From NCBI GenBank assembly GCA_900258555.1, contig LT984857.1, positions 509,795 to 573,794 on the forward strand: 64,000 nt of DNA, given 5' to 3'. Shown here one piece after another: positions 1 through 7,986 of this stretch (position 1 is its first letter; each line of letters begins with the position of its first letter). Under the pieces are notes generated by a model. It had not been told where the DNA came from. It worked only from the letters and a program-made list of their open reading frames with translations, and ran no database searches. Made by a program: the position numbers and the translations under genes. The DNA comes from an uncultured Desulfobacterium sp. (lineage in GTDB: Bacteria > Desulfobacterota > DSM-4660 > Desulfatiglandales > Desulfatiglandaceae).

Positions 1-1
1 G

Positions 2-178
2 AGAATGGTTAAGTGCAGTGATTATCAGAATTATATTAACCCCTCGTTATTTCCAAGTCTTGTTAAACCTGACACTGTCAAAAGAAAGCTCCGGCGCCAA
101 AGGATTGAACATAAAAAAACAGAAAATGGTCCTGAACAACTGACTTTTGATCACATATTAAGAAAAGGGGCATTTTAA
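2..178 (+). CDS. 3' end or whole of a small unknown ORF at the window edge
   Basis: A frame is open from base 2 to a TAA at 176-178, with an ATG at 5. It encodes about 57 residues and is too short to have been listed among longer reading frames. The product is basic in its middle part (a KRKLRRQR run) and ends in RKGAF. I recognise no family. It may be the C-terminal end of a gene that begins outside the window, because the frame stays open to the edge, or a complete small gene. It points towards the 3' end of the minus-strand transporter cassette. Bases 179-260 after it hold no gene, only a stretch resembling the GTGTGAG repeat arms found later in the window. Confidence 0.35.
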   Translation, partial: RMVKCSDYQNYINPSLFPSLVKPDTVKRKLRRQRIEHKKTENGPEQLTFDHILRKGAF

Positions 179-260
179 AAGAGACTATGTTTCAAAAAAA
201 GCCATGCTGCCGTAAGAGTTACACTTGGCTTTGTGTGAGCTGGCTTTACTTGCTCATTTG

Positions 261-1091
261 TCAGAATTCAATTTTTCCGTTTTTGTAAAGGTAGGCCTCA
301 TTTGGTCTGGTGGGATTTTTGGGGAGGGTCTTTAATATACCTGTTGCTGTGAGCTGTTCAAGGGTTTCCGGCGGGTGACCGAATGACCAAACGTATTGTT
401 CTATTCCTTTCTCCAAAATCAACACTCCATTGAGGGCCTCAATTCTCCGGGCTATTTCCTCCTTTTGAGCTTCATTTTCAGTTCGCTCATACATGGTTTT
501 TAAAAAGGCAATGGAGGTGATGGTCTCCCCCCCACGCTGCGCTAACCTGGCACCGAGAAGTCCCAAGGACTTAGCGGCCTCGTGTCTTTTGGCTATCTCC
601 ATCAGATATCGCGAGGCAGTCAAATTGTCCCTCAAAAAATAGAAGTAATCAAAACCAATAAAAAACCCTGGCTGCCAATCCCAATCGCGATGCGCATTGA
701 ACAGTTCAAGGATCTCGATACCCTTTTTGACATAATCTCCCTTCCACCAGGGCAAATATCCTTGAACAAAATAACATGTCTGAAAAAAATAGGGATCAAG
801 ATTAGCGGATTGACTGAAAAGGGTGGAGACCGTTTTTTGATTGGCCTCTGGCATCTCATCCCTGCCGCCAAGGTAAACGCTTGCCTTGAGCAGTAAGTAA
901 TCAGCCAGAAGAGATGCGAACTCACCACTTGCGATTTTAAGTACCTCGGGGCTTACATTGAGAGCGGATACAATCTGCGTTGGGTCCAGGCGGTCGCGTA
1001 AGGCTTGTACTTTTACAGCGCTTGCCATATAACTGGATATCCCTATGATGAAAAGGACAAAAAAAATGATTGTACTTTTGTTTTTCAGCAT
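261..1091 (-). CDS. membrane-anchored helical (TPR-like) protein of an ABC transporter cassette
   Basis: The 276-residue product has one hydrophobic N-terminal segment (about residues 7-25) without a lipobox cysteine, so it is probably anchored in the inner membrane with the rest in the periplasm. The middle is helical with aromatic-rich repeats of TPR type, but I cannot assign a named family. The last 45 residues (PPETLEQL, then KTLPKNP and a final YLYKNGKIEF) resemble the C-terminal region of some pseudopilin-like proteins. The start overlaps the end of the upstream permease gene by 7 bases, which suggests translational coupling. It is the last gene of a three-gene unit with the ABC permease and ATPase. 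Function unknown; perhaps an accessory protein of that transporter. Confidence 0.75.
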   Translation of the reverse strand: MLKNKSTIIFFVLFIIGISSYMASAVKVQALRDRLDPTQIVSALNVSPEVLKIASGEFASLLADYLLLKASVYLGGRDEMPEANQKTVSTLFSQSANLDPYFFQTCYFVQGYLPWWKGDYVKKGIEILELFNAHRDWDWQPGFFIGFDYFYFLRDNLTASRYLMEIAKRHEAAKSLGLLGARLAQRGGETITSIAFLKTMYERTENEAQKEEIARRIEALNGVLILEKGIEQYVWSFGHPPETLEQLTATGILKTLPKNPTRPNEAYLYKNGKIEF

Positions 1092-1897
1092 AGGTCCTTT
1101 TGTTTAAATATAACTAGTGTCAGCAGGAACATAATAACAATATATGCGCAACCGTAGAGGCCAGTCCATATCAAATAGGCCCCATCGTAAGGAAGTCCAT
1201 AGGCTAGGTTTGCCTTGAGATCAAAGGCAGAAAGATTGGGAAACAGCCATGACATGCCTTTCATAAGGCCAACATACCAAGGGCTAACCTCCATGAACTC
1301 TCCTTTGATAAGAACCTTGACTATAGTCTCCAGACTGTGCCCGATGAAATAGATGCAGAAGGTAAAAAGCATGGCCAGATATATGCTGGACGAAATAACT
1401 GTGAAGAAAAAAGAGACCGAGAGCACTATAAGCAAAGATAAAAAATGAAAACCAATTGTTGTCAACAGGCTAACCCATGAAAAGTTTCTAGGCATTGTTG
1501 CCCCGGGACGAAGCGCACTGCCTATACCGAAAGAAACCATGGCCAAAAAGCCGAGAATTAACATAACTACAAAGAGGAGAAGGGTCATCCCGCCGAATTT
1601 CCCCATTACATACTGCGCTCTGGTAACCGGTCTTCCCACGATCATATAAACTGTCTTGTTGTGTATATCCTGGCTCAACATGCCGATGCCCAGGAAAAAG
1701 ATGATAGAAAGGCCCGCCAGGGAAAGGGCTGCAAAGCCCAGATCAACCATGACCTTTCCCACCTCCAGTGAAAACAAGTTAGTTAAAACAACATTGGATG
1801 CGAACAAGAGCAATGCCAACAGGGTAATCCCGAAAAGTATCCGATTCCTGATTCCTTCCTTAAAAGTGATTTTAGTGATAAGCCAGATAGGGTTCAT
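1085..1897 (-). CDS. ABC-2 type transporter permease
   Basis: This 270-residue integral membrane protein has about six hydrophobic segments. It begins MNPIWLITKITFKEGIRNR, the usual cytoplasmic lead-in of ABC-2 family permeases, and has the conserved stretch GRPVTRAQYVMGKFGG after the second membrane segment. It would form the membrane channel for the ATPase encoded just upstream, with a 6-base gap. Substrates of ABC-2 systems include polysaccharides, lipids, drugs and gliding or pilus-associated cargo; the sequence does not show which applies. Its neighbour across a terminator is the pilin gene, but a shared role is only a guess. The family call is secure, the substrate is not. Confidence 0.88.
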   Translation of the reverse strand: MNPIWLITKITFKEGIRNRILFGITLLALLLFASNVVLTNLFSLEVGKVMVDLGFAALSLAGLSIIFFLGIGMLSQDIHNKTVYMIVGRPVTRAQYVMGKFGGMTLLLFVVMLILGFLAMVSFGIGSALRPGATMPRNFSWVSLLTTIGFHFLSLLIVLSVSFFFTVISSSIYLAMLFTFCIYFIGHSLETIVKVLIKGEFMEVSPWYVGLMKGMSWLFPNLSAFDLKANLAYGLPYDGAYLIWTGLYGCAYIVIMFLLTLVIFKQKDLC

Positions 1898-1903
1898 GGT
1901 ATT

Positions 1904-2638
1904 TTACCTTGTGGACCGGTCTGTTATCTCCTTAACAAATGCCTCTTCAAGTGTGTTGGAATCCTTCTGAAAACCCTGTAAGTCGCCACAGTATAACAGC
2001 TTCCCCTTATGAAGAACACCGATGCGATCACAGAGCATTTCCACATCATTTAATATGTGTGTACTGAAAAATACTGTCTTTCCCGCCTCCTTGAATTCAA
2101 GAATAAGTCTGGATATAAGTCTTCTGCCAAGCGGATCAAGGCCGCTCATTGGCTCATCAAGGATAAGGATTTCCGGGTCATGGATCATGGCCTGGGCAAG
2201 ACCGATCCTCTGCTTCATACCCTTTGAAAATGTCCGTACCGGTCGATAAATAAAGGGAAGGAGCTCAAGTTTTTCAAGGATTATTCCTGCCTGGGTCTTA
2301 ATATCATTTCGTGTCATTCCAGAGGTAAGACCACCGAATTCAAGGAGTTCCCTGGGGGTTAGTTGCTCATAAAAATGGGGATGTTCTGGCATGTAGCCGA
2401 TATTTCTACGGCTGTTGGAGTCAGTTGCCTGGGTACCCTTTATAAGTACCCTGCCTGAATCAGCTCGGATGAAGTCAAGCGCTATGTTTATGGAGGTGCT
2501 TTTTCCAGCGCCGTTCGGGCCTAGAAATCCAAATACTTCCCCCTTTTCAATATCAAGAGTAAGGTTATCGAGGACGGTCTGGCGCTTAAAACCATATCTA
2601 AATGTTTTGCTAATGTGGTCAAAAAGAATTTCAGCCAT
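1904..2638 (-). CDS. ABC transporter ATP-binding protein
   Basis: The 244-residue product is a complete ABC ATPase: Walker A GPNGAGKST (residues 40-48), signature FSKGMKQR, Walker B LILDEP followed by MSGLDP, and the switch histidine in STHIL. It powers the ABC-2 permease encoded 6 bases downstream. I place the start at ATG 2638 (MAEILFDH), not at the ATG 21 bases upstream, because the family begins directly with the first beta strand and a TGGA precedes 2638. It is the first gene of a three-gene unit; the pilin terminator lies about 155 bases upstream, so the unit probably has its own promoter in the AT-rich gap 2639-2792. Confidence 0.93.
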   Translation of the reverse strand: MAEILFDHISKTFRYGFKRQTVLDNLTLDIEKGEVFGFLGPNGAGKSTSINIALDFIRADSGRVLIKGTQATDSNSRRNIGYMPEHPHFYEQLTPRELLEFGGLTSGMTRNDIKTQAGIILEKLELLPFIYRPVRTFSKGMKQRIGLAQAMIHDPEILILDEPMSGLDPLGRRLISRLILEFKEAGKTVFFSTHILNDVEMLCDRIGVLHKGKLLYCGDLQGFQKDSNTLEEAFVKEITDRSTR

Positions 2639-2792
2639 GTCGCATGTCCAGGTATTCAAACGAGAAATGCTATCATAAAGTTATAAGAACTTTCGAGTTA
2701 TTGTTTATGAAAAGATCGTTTGAATTATATTTGGATAGATAGATATTTGATTTCAGAAATGCAAGATGTTTTTCTAATTATCGGTTATGTTG

Positions 2793-2820
2793 AAAAAAAA
2801 CCCGGACCAATGGTCCGGGC
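2793..2820 (-). terminator. rho-independent terminator after the pilin gene
   Basis: Read on the minus strand, an 8-bp perfect GC-rich stem (GGACC core) with a 3-base loop is followed by eight T residues (2800 down to 2793). It lies 35 bases after the pilin stop codon and should separate pilin transcription from the ABC cassette. The plus-strand side has A residues after the stem, so termination is expected only for minus-strand transcripts. Confidence 0.88.
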
Positions 2821-2854
2821 AAAAAAATACGTTTAACAAGTATCACGCAATAAT

Positions 2855-3541
2855 CTATTGAAGCACCATCCAGGACTGGGTAGGCAATCCACCACCATTT
2901 ACCGGGACCCCAGCAGGGGCAAATTCATTCTGGGTCGAACTCATCCGGGGCGTTGTCAGTGTAGCTAAAGCGCCACCAAATGTCAAGCCATTCCAGGTAT
3001 CGTTTTGGACGAAATATATTACATCAGAAACGTTAGACTCTGTACCAAAAGCCCTGTTCCCATTAGCCGCGCGGGTCAAAATCTTGTAAGCAGCGTTGGT
3101 CCCTTGGCCTGCCGCACGAGATGTGGTGCCAATCCTAAGGTTCATTCCATCAGGAACTGTAAGTCCCACACCGCTTGTGACATTACCCGCTGCACTGACT
3201 CTTGTCCCTGTGATATAGGAACCTGTACTGTCTCTTGTTGCGGCAACGATCTGTCCCACTAATCTTTGTCCGGAAGTACTTGCGGCTATTTGACCCGCAG
3301 CACGTGTTAAAGCTTCACCTCTGTCAGAAGCCCCATAGACTGCTATATCTGAATTCAGGGCAGATTCGGCACTGACTGCATTTTTCAGCAGTGCCTCAGC
3401 ACTGGTGTTATTGGCCCGCACACGGTAGGTAGCAAATTGTGGTATGGCAATAGCCGCCAAGATACCAATAATAGCTATAACGATCATCAACTCGATAAGG
3501 GTAAAACCTTTTTCTTTGTTTTTTCTGAGTGCTTGAAGCAT
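2855..3541 (-). CDS. pilA: type IV major pilin (PilA-like)
   Basis: The 228-residue prepilin has a 12-residue leader ending KEKG, then FTLIELMIVIAIIGILA, with the glutamate at mature position 5 needed for assembly. Prepilin peptidase should cut after the glycine and methylate the phenylalanine. The start is ATG 3541, preceded by GGAGG; an in-frame upstream ATG would add 19 implausible residues. The mature protein contains no cysteine, so it lacks the disulfide that closes the D-region in many type IVa pilins, and its C-terminal half is rich in Ser, Thr, Gly and Asn. It has its own sigma-54 promoter and terminator, and a candidate glycosyltransferase gene lies directly upstream. It probably forms the main fibre subunit; a specialised minor pilin is a weaker alternative. 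Confidence 0.93.
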   Translation of the reverse strand: MLQALRKNKEKGFTLIELMIVIAIIGILAAIAIPQFATYRVRANNTSAEALLKNAVSAESALNSDIAVYGASDRGEALTRAAGQIAASTSGQRLVGQIVAATRDSTGSYITGTRVSAAGNVTSGVGLTVPDGMNLRIGTTSRAAGQGTNAAYKILTRAANGNRAFGTESNVSDVIYFVQNDTWNGLTFGGALATLTTPRMSSTQNEFAPAGVPVNGGGLPTQSWMVLQ

Positions 3542-3705
3542 GTTAATTCCTCCGAAATATTTTATTGATTGTATATTATAAGTTAAATTATGACACATTG
3601 TAACTCGGCACTAATTACTTTCTTAATTCGCATCCCCCCTTTCAAATATTCTCATAAGCCTGAATAAATTTTTTAAAGCATTTAGTTTCTGTTCATAATT
3701 TACAT

Positions 3706-3721
3706 TGCAGTAAGTATGCCA
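3706..3721 (-). promoter_or_regulatory. sigma-54 (-24/-12) promoter of the pilin gene
   Basis: On the minus strand the bases read TGGCATACTTACTGCA. The GG and GC dinucleotides are separated by 10 bases, the exact spacing needed by RpoN. Transcription would begin near 3695, giving a leader of about 155 bases before the ATG at 3541. The window encodes PilS and PilR, a sigma-54 activator pair, which fits. The upstream stretch 3722-3928 is AT-rich and has room for PilR sites, but I could not identify a specific operator. Confidence 0.8.
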
Positions 3722-3928
3722 ACAACAAACAATGACCGCGCCTAGTCAACAACATATTGATATCGTAAGATATAATAACATCAAACAAATTGCCATACAC
3801 CCCAGTATGCAGAAATTTTATTTAAAAAATCGGGGGATTTCACCAAGACCCTGTTATTTTCACCGGGAATAGGCTGAAAAAAATATTATGAATACATATT
3901 GCTGACTTCAACCGCGCCTTCCAGTGTA

Positions 3929-6061
3929 TTATATGGGGTTGTGCCCAAACAAATATTGCGCCTTCTCCATTACATATTCGCCCTGGCTCTTGTATGCCTG
4001 TGCCAGATTTAGCATGACCAACTTCTTATATGGTTTTATAACTTCAATATCTTCCTCTTTCGCAGTACCAATGACATAACCTTTGAGATCACCATCTTTT
4101 TCTAGTTGGATAAACTTTTGAATTTCTTTATTAGCCTTGGCTTCTTTGTTTTGTTTGAAATAAATTTCTGAGAGGTAGAGATGCATCTTGGGGTCGCAGG
4201 GTCGAATCTTTACCGCCTTCTCAAGGAATAAAAATGCCTTATCCCATTTACCATCAAGCCTGTATGCATACCCTGCTGCTCCGAGGAGTCCCCCATCATC
4301 CGACCATTGTCTGCCCGCCAAATTGATATATTTTAAGGCTTCTTTTATCTTTCCTTGTTTTAATAAAACCAGGGTCATATTTTTGTAAGGCTGAATTGCG
4401 TTATTGTCGCAACCAATTGCTTCCAAAAAGTTATGCTCGGCTTTTTCCCATTGGCCCATATTGTAGTATAACAAGCCCAAGTTGTTGTATATATCGGCGT
4501 TAGTGGTATAAACCGATGCCGCCTTGTTGTAGTATTCAAGGGCCTTGTCCAAATTTCCTAATCTCTGATAAACAAGACCGATATTGTAATGGGTGGTCGG
4601 GACATCGGTAATGTTACTACTCTTATGACAGGATTGTGCAGTGGAAAATTCTGATAATGCCTTATCATAATCTTTATGGTCAAAATAAAAGACTCCCAGA
4701 TTCAAATGGGGCCGGATAAGATCAGGGGCCTTCTTTATAGCGTCGGCCCACAACGTTCCCTCCGTCTCATAATCAAAGTTGCGCAGGAATGTGCTGTTAC
4801 CAAACCCAACCAACAGCAGGGCCAAAAAGATACAAATCATCCACCGCATCGCTGGCTTTTTGGAATAGTACCGGATGACTTTAACCAACAGTATTGTGAC
4901 CGGCACAAACAAAAGCATGGACGGAACATAATTACGATGTTCAAAACACAGTTCCAACCCAAAAAAAGAGGCCTCAATGAAATGATTCATGAAATAGAAA
5001 AGAATACAATAACAGACGAGCGGCCATTTTCTGGAATATCTGATACACAGCCCCAGGATTGCAAGAATCACAATAATTGCAATGATTGTGGTCGGAGGAT
5101 TAACAAGGCTCTGTGAGACTGTTATGTCATGGGCGATGGACAGCCGCTGTTGAATGGGATAAAATAAAAGAGAAAGATAAAATAAAACAACCCTTGGTTC
5201 AGTGAGCAGATGTTCAACCGGCCCAAACGGCCGTTTGGTTTCATAGACGTTGATAATCCCTTTTGGACTGAGAACGGATGGTCCTCGCATGATCAGCGCC
5301 AGCCCGACCGGGATGATAATAAGAGCGGCAAAAATAAAGAAGTTTCTCTTCAAGTACTCCTTCTTCATCCCCTGTATCAGAAAAAGATCAAAAAACAGAA
5401 GGCTGAAAGGCAGCATGGCTGCATTTTCCTTTGAACCAAAGGCAAAAACGCTGCAGATGACAAACGCTGCATAGTGACTCATCCCGGACAAATTCATGTG
5501 GGAAGTCCTGCCCTTAAGATAAAAATACATCGCCATGATATAGAAAAGGCCCGCCAGACTTGTCATACGCTGCACTATGTAAGTGACAGACTCTGTTTGA
5601 AGAGGATTTACAGCCCAGAAAGCCGCCGATAAAAGGGCGATAAAATAGGCGGTTGACCCGTATTTAGGTTTTAACAACGGCAGATTAAGGGTATGATAGA
5701 CGAAAAGAAAAAGGAAAAGAGCCGCCAGGATATGTATTGCTGTATTTACTACGTGGTAACCAAACACATTGAGTTGGCCAAGATAGTAATTTAACCCAAG
5801 GGTCAGACAGGAAACCGGGCGGTAGATTTTTCCTGATTTGGTCGGAGAGGCATAAAATGTTTGTTTGATACTCTGCCAATCCATTTTATTCAAATGGATA
5901 GCTTTATTATCTACTATGACACCTGCGTCATCAAACTGCCACGAGCAATTAAAGGAATTGGAACAGACGGAAAGAATCAAAATTACTAAGGCAGAGAATG
6001 CAAAAACGTTTCTTCGACAGGCGGATAATTGACTCTCTGATTCAAGATTCCAGATATTCAT
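3929..6061 (-). CDS. polytopic membrane protein with C-terminal TPRs, GT-C glycosyltransferase-like
   Basis: The 710-residue protein has about ten membrane segments in its first 430 residues, followed by a TPR domain (about 440-690) with canonical repeats such as HYNIGLVYQRLGNLDKALEYY. After the first membrane segment an acidic pair (FDDAG, Asp44-Asp45) sits where GT-C enzymes place their catalytic acidic residue. This layout matches bacterial relatives of the TMTC/O-mannosyltransferase type, which use lipid-linked sugars on the outer face of the inner membrane. It lies immediately upstream of the pilin gene on the same strand, so pilin O-glycosylation is a reasonable hypothesis. The family placement is inferred from architecture; the substrate is inferred only from position. 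Confidence 0.72.
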   Translation of the reverse strand: MNIWNLESESQLSACRRNVFAFSALVILILSVCSNSFNCSWQFDDAGVIVDNKAIHLNKMDWQSIKQTFYASPTKSGKIYRPVSCLTLGLNYYLGQLNVFGYHVVNTAIHILAALFLFLFVYHTLNLPLLKPKYGSTAYFIALLSAAFWAVNPLQTESVTYIVQRMTSLAGLFYIMAMYFYLKGRTSHMNLSGMSHYAAFVICSVFAFGSKENAAMLPFSLLFFDLFLIQGMKKEYLKRNFFIFAALIIIPVGLALIMRGPSVLSPKGIINVYETKRPFGPVEHLLTEPRVVLFYLSLLFYPIQQRLSIAHDITVSQSLVNPPTTIIAIIVILAILGLCIRYSRKWPLVCYCILFYFMNHFIEASFFGLELCFEHRNYVPSMLLFVPVTILLVKVIRYYSKKPAMRWMICIFLALLLVGFGNSTFLRNFDYETEGTLWADAIKKAPDLIRPHLNLGVFYFDHKDYDKALSEFSTAQSCHKSSNITDVPTTHYNIGLVYQRLGNLDKALEYYNKAASVYTTNADIYNNLGLLYYNMGQWEKAEHNFLEAIGCDNNAIQPYKNMTLVLLKQGKIKEALKYINLAGRQWSDDGGLLGAAGYAYRLDGKWDKAFLFLEKAVKIRPCDPKMHLYLSEIYFKQNKEAKANKEIQKFIQLEKDGDLKGYVIGTAKEEDIEVIKPYKKLVMLNLAQAYKSQGEYVMEKAQYLFGHNPI

Positions 6062-6242
6062 GTTCTTTTTATCCTATAATTGATGTCCTCAATATATGTT
6101 GTAACCTATAGGCTATTTATTAGAAGCCAAAATTCATGACAATATAGCCAATGAAAGTGCTATTCATGGAAATAAACGCAGATAAGGGAAGCAATATCCT
6201 TGCCAGAGTAATCCAAGTATGATATTTTTATCAATAAATTAT

Positions 6243-6477
6243 TGCTCACACGGACACACAGAGCCATGATGAGTATGATGAAATAAAGAAATCATGATTA
6301 CTCAGAATCCAGGAGTCAGGAGCCAGAATTAAGAATAGAAATGGCGGATGACACCAAAACTCAATGGCTTATTTAATCGGAGTCTGAATCGTTAGGGCAT
6401 CAGCCTATGCACTCACTTTTTATTCTGACTCCTGAGTAGTTATAAACATCTTAGTGATGTTATGGCTCTGTGTGAGA
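6243..6477. repeat. nested palindromic element with GTGTGAG ends
   Basis: The 460-base gap 6062-6522 has no credible gene. It holds outer arms at 6245-6266 (CTCACACGGACACACAGAGC) and 6461-6476 (TATGGCTCTGTGTGAG), which are inverted copies. Inside are a second pair of arms at 6300-6330 and 6421-6437 built on ACTCAGAAT / ATTCTGACTCCTGAGT. The arrangement is that of a small non-autonomous palindromic element. It sits between the pilin region and the start of the toxin-antitoxin-like island. Related arms occur near 8441-8716 and 10552-10632. Confidence 0.6.
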
Positions 6478-6522
6478 ATGAAAACAGAATGATGTCTATC
6501 TTGACTTCAAGGAGGCAATTTT

Positions 6523-7002
6523 ATGTCTGAAGAAAAAAAGGATGAAAGTTTGGCAGAAGAAGGCCTAACCTTGGATAAAAAAACAATTGAAGTACTGGTG
6601 GCCCATATTATCCCGACCTCCAAGTATTTTGAGGCCCGCTTCGATCATATGCAGTACCAGATAGATGCCTTAAATAACAATATCAAGGAATTTAGAACAG
6701 ATGTAGACAGGCGCTTCGAAAATATCAAAACAGATATGAACGACCGTTTCGGGCAGATAGACAGGCGCTTCGAAGATATCAAAACTGATATGAACGACCG
6801 CTTCGGGCAGGTGGAAAGACGGTTCGAACAGGTTGACAAGCGCTTCGAACAGATGATTATGTCCATTGACCGCTTAAGCGAAAAGCTGGATCAAAGAGAT
6901 GAAAGACAAAGGAACTTCACCCTGCGGATGTTTACTATTGCAATATCCATTTCTATTATAGGGGTTCTTGGGGCTTTTTTGAAATCCCTGGGTGTGATCT
7001 GA
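6523..7002 (+). CDS. coiled-coil protein with C-terminal membrane anchor, copy 1
   Basis: The 159-residue protein has an acidic N-terminus, a conserved block (TIEVLVAHIIPTSKYFEARF), a long coiled coil of short repeats (xDRRFEQ type, about residues 45-130) and one C-terminal membrane segment (about 135-155), so it should be tail-anchored with the coil in the cytoplasm. It resembles short DUF1640/Bdr-like coiled-coil proteins, but I assign no function. GGAGG precedes the ATG. Residues 61-96 contain two copies of an 18-residue unit. A 141-residue paralogue at 7987 is nearly identical at both ends and differs by one such unit. The two copies flank the MntA/HepT pair on the same strand, which suggests a functional unit or a duplication-mediated insertion. 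Confidence 0.8.
   Translation: MSEEKKDESLAEEGLTLDKKTIEVLVAHIIPTSKYFEARFDHMQYQIDALNNNIKEFRTDVDRRFENIKTDMNDRFGQIDRRFEDIKTDMNDRFGQVERRFEQVDKRFEQMIMSIDRLSEKLDQRDERQRNFTLRMFTIAISISIIGVLGAFLKSLGVI
6703..6810 (+). repeat. two tandem 54-base units inside the coiled-coil gene
   Basis: Units 6703-6756 and 6757-6810 differ at only a few positions, mostly synonymous or conservative (ENIKT versus EDIKT). Each encodes 18 residues of the coil. The paralogue at 7987 has only one related unit, which accounts exactly for the 18-residue length difference. Confidence 0.85.
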
Positions 7003-7032
7003 TAGTTCTACTTCAGACAAGTTGAACTTAGT

Positions 7033-7053
7033 GCCCTTCGGGCGGATTTTTTT
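7033..7053 (+). terminator. possible weak terminator between coil gene and mntA
   Basis: A 4-bp GCCC/GGGC stem around TTC is followed by GGA and seven T residues. The stem is short, so this may only attenuate transcription into the MntA/HepT genes. It lies upstream of the ATG chosen for mntA, which argues against the earlier TTG start for that gene. Confidence 0.35.
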
Positions 7054-7081
7054 GACAGGATCAACACAAGTTATCAGAAAA

Positions 7082-7492
7082 ATGACATTAACTCAAGTGT
7101 CCGACAAATTTAGCTTGGACATCATATATGCCTTTGGAAGCCGGGCACAGGAGGTTGTCAAATGGGTAAACGAAGAGATCTCCGCGCTCAGAATATCATC
7201 CTTGTCAGATATTGACATTGGTGTCAAACCAAGTGCTGGAAAAATACTTTCTCTTAGAGAAAAAGTTCATCTAAGCATATCTTTTGAAGACTTATTTGCC
7301 GTAAATCGGTTAGATCTGGTCGTCTTACCGGAAGCAGATCCTTTTTTGGCGGCAAATATCATCCGGGGAGAAAGGATATTTTGCAGGGATGAGCACGCGG
7401 CAGATGAGTATGAATTATATATTTTAAGGCGAGCTGGAGACTTGGCCCCCTTGGAGAGAGAAAGGATGTCATTGATTATGGAGACAGATTAA
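7082..7492 (+). CDS. mntA: MntA-like nucleotidyltransferase antitoxin
   Basis: The 136-residue product (from ATG 7082) has the minimal nucleotidyltransferase signature: GS at residues 19-20 (YAFGSRA), the catalytic SDIDIGV (Asp43, Asp45) and a third acidic strand (LDLVVL). In characterised MntA/HepT systems this enzyme adds AMP groups to the HepT toxin near its active site and so neutralises it. The stop overlaps the hepT start (TAATG), a typical coupled arrangement. The reading frame could begin at a TTG 60 bases earlier, but that would include the hairpin at 7033-7053 and has no better ribosome site. The pair lies between two copies of a coiled-coil membrane protein gene. Confidence 0.82.
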   Translation: MTLTQVSDKFSLDIIYAFGSRAQEVVKWVNEEISALRISSLSDIDIGVKPSAGKILSLREKVHLSISFEDLFAVNRLDLVVLPEADPFLAANIIRGERIFCRDEHAADEYELYILRRAGDLAPLERERMSLIMETD

Positions 7493-7950
7493 TGGCGCCG
7501 GGAAGAATATCAGACAGGATTGTTGTTGACCGAATAGATTGGATAAAAAAAATGATTCATGAAATTGGTCAATTGCCGTTTGATAGTTATGCAAGTTTTA
7601 TCGCTGACAAAAGGAACATCTGGGCTGCGGAGTCATGCCTGAGGCGGGCTCTTGAGGCGCTCATGGATCTTGGCAGGCACATCCTGGCCAAGGGCTTTGG
7701 TCGTGGTGTAAGCGAGTACAAGGAAATCGCAGCCGGTTTGGTCGCAGCCGGGATTTTTGGTCCTGACGAAGGAGATAAGCTTAGGACACTGGCGGGCTAT
7801 AGAAATAGGATGGTCCATTTCTATCAGGAAATTTCTGATAAAGAACTCTTCGAGATATGTTCATCTCAGCTTTCAGACATCACTTGTGTTACTGATGCTA
7901 TAAGAGAATGGATTAGTGTTCACCATGATATGATAGACAAGACCCTTTAA
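7492..7950 (+). CDS. hepT: HepT-like HEPN-domain toxin
   Basis: The 152-residue all-helical protein carries the HEPN signature RNRMVHFY (Arg104, His109, Tyr111), the RX4HXY motif of HepT ribonucleases (DUF86). The Tyr is the residue AMPylated by MntA in studied systems. It overlaps mntA by one base, so the two are translated together. HepT proteins act on RNA in the cytoplasm and are used as toxins or in phage defence. The motif is intact, so an active toxin is expected. A strong GGAGGTGATC ribosome site follows for the second coiled-coil gene 36 bases downstream, suggesting that all four genes can be co-transcribed. Confidence 0.88.
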   Translation: MAPGRISDRIVVDRIDWIKKMIHEIGQLPFDSYASFIADKRNIWAAESCLRRALEALMDLGRHILAKGFGRGVSEYKEIAAGLVAAGIFGPDEGDKLRTLAGYRNRMVHFYQEISDKELFEICSSQLSDITCVTDAIREWISVHHDMIDKTL

Positions 7951-7986
7951 TCTTATTGTCGGACCTTTTCATTTGGAGGTGATCTA

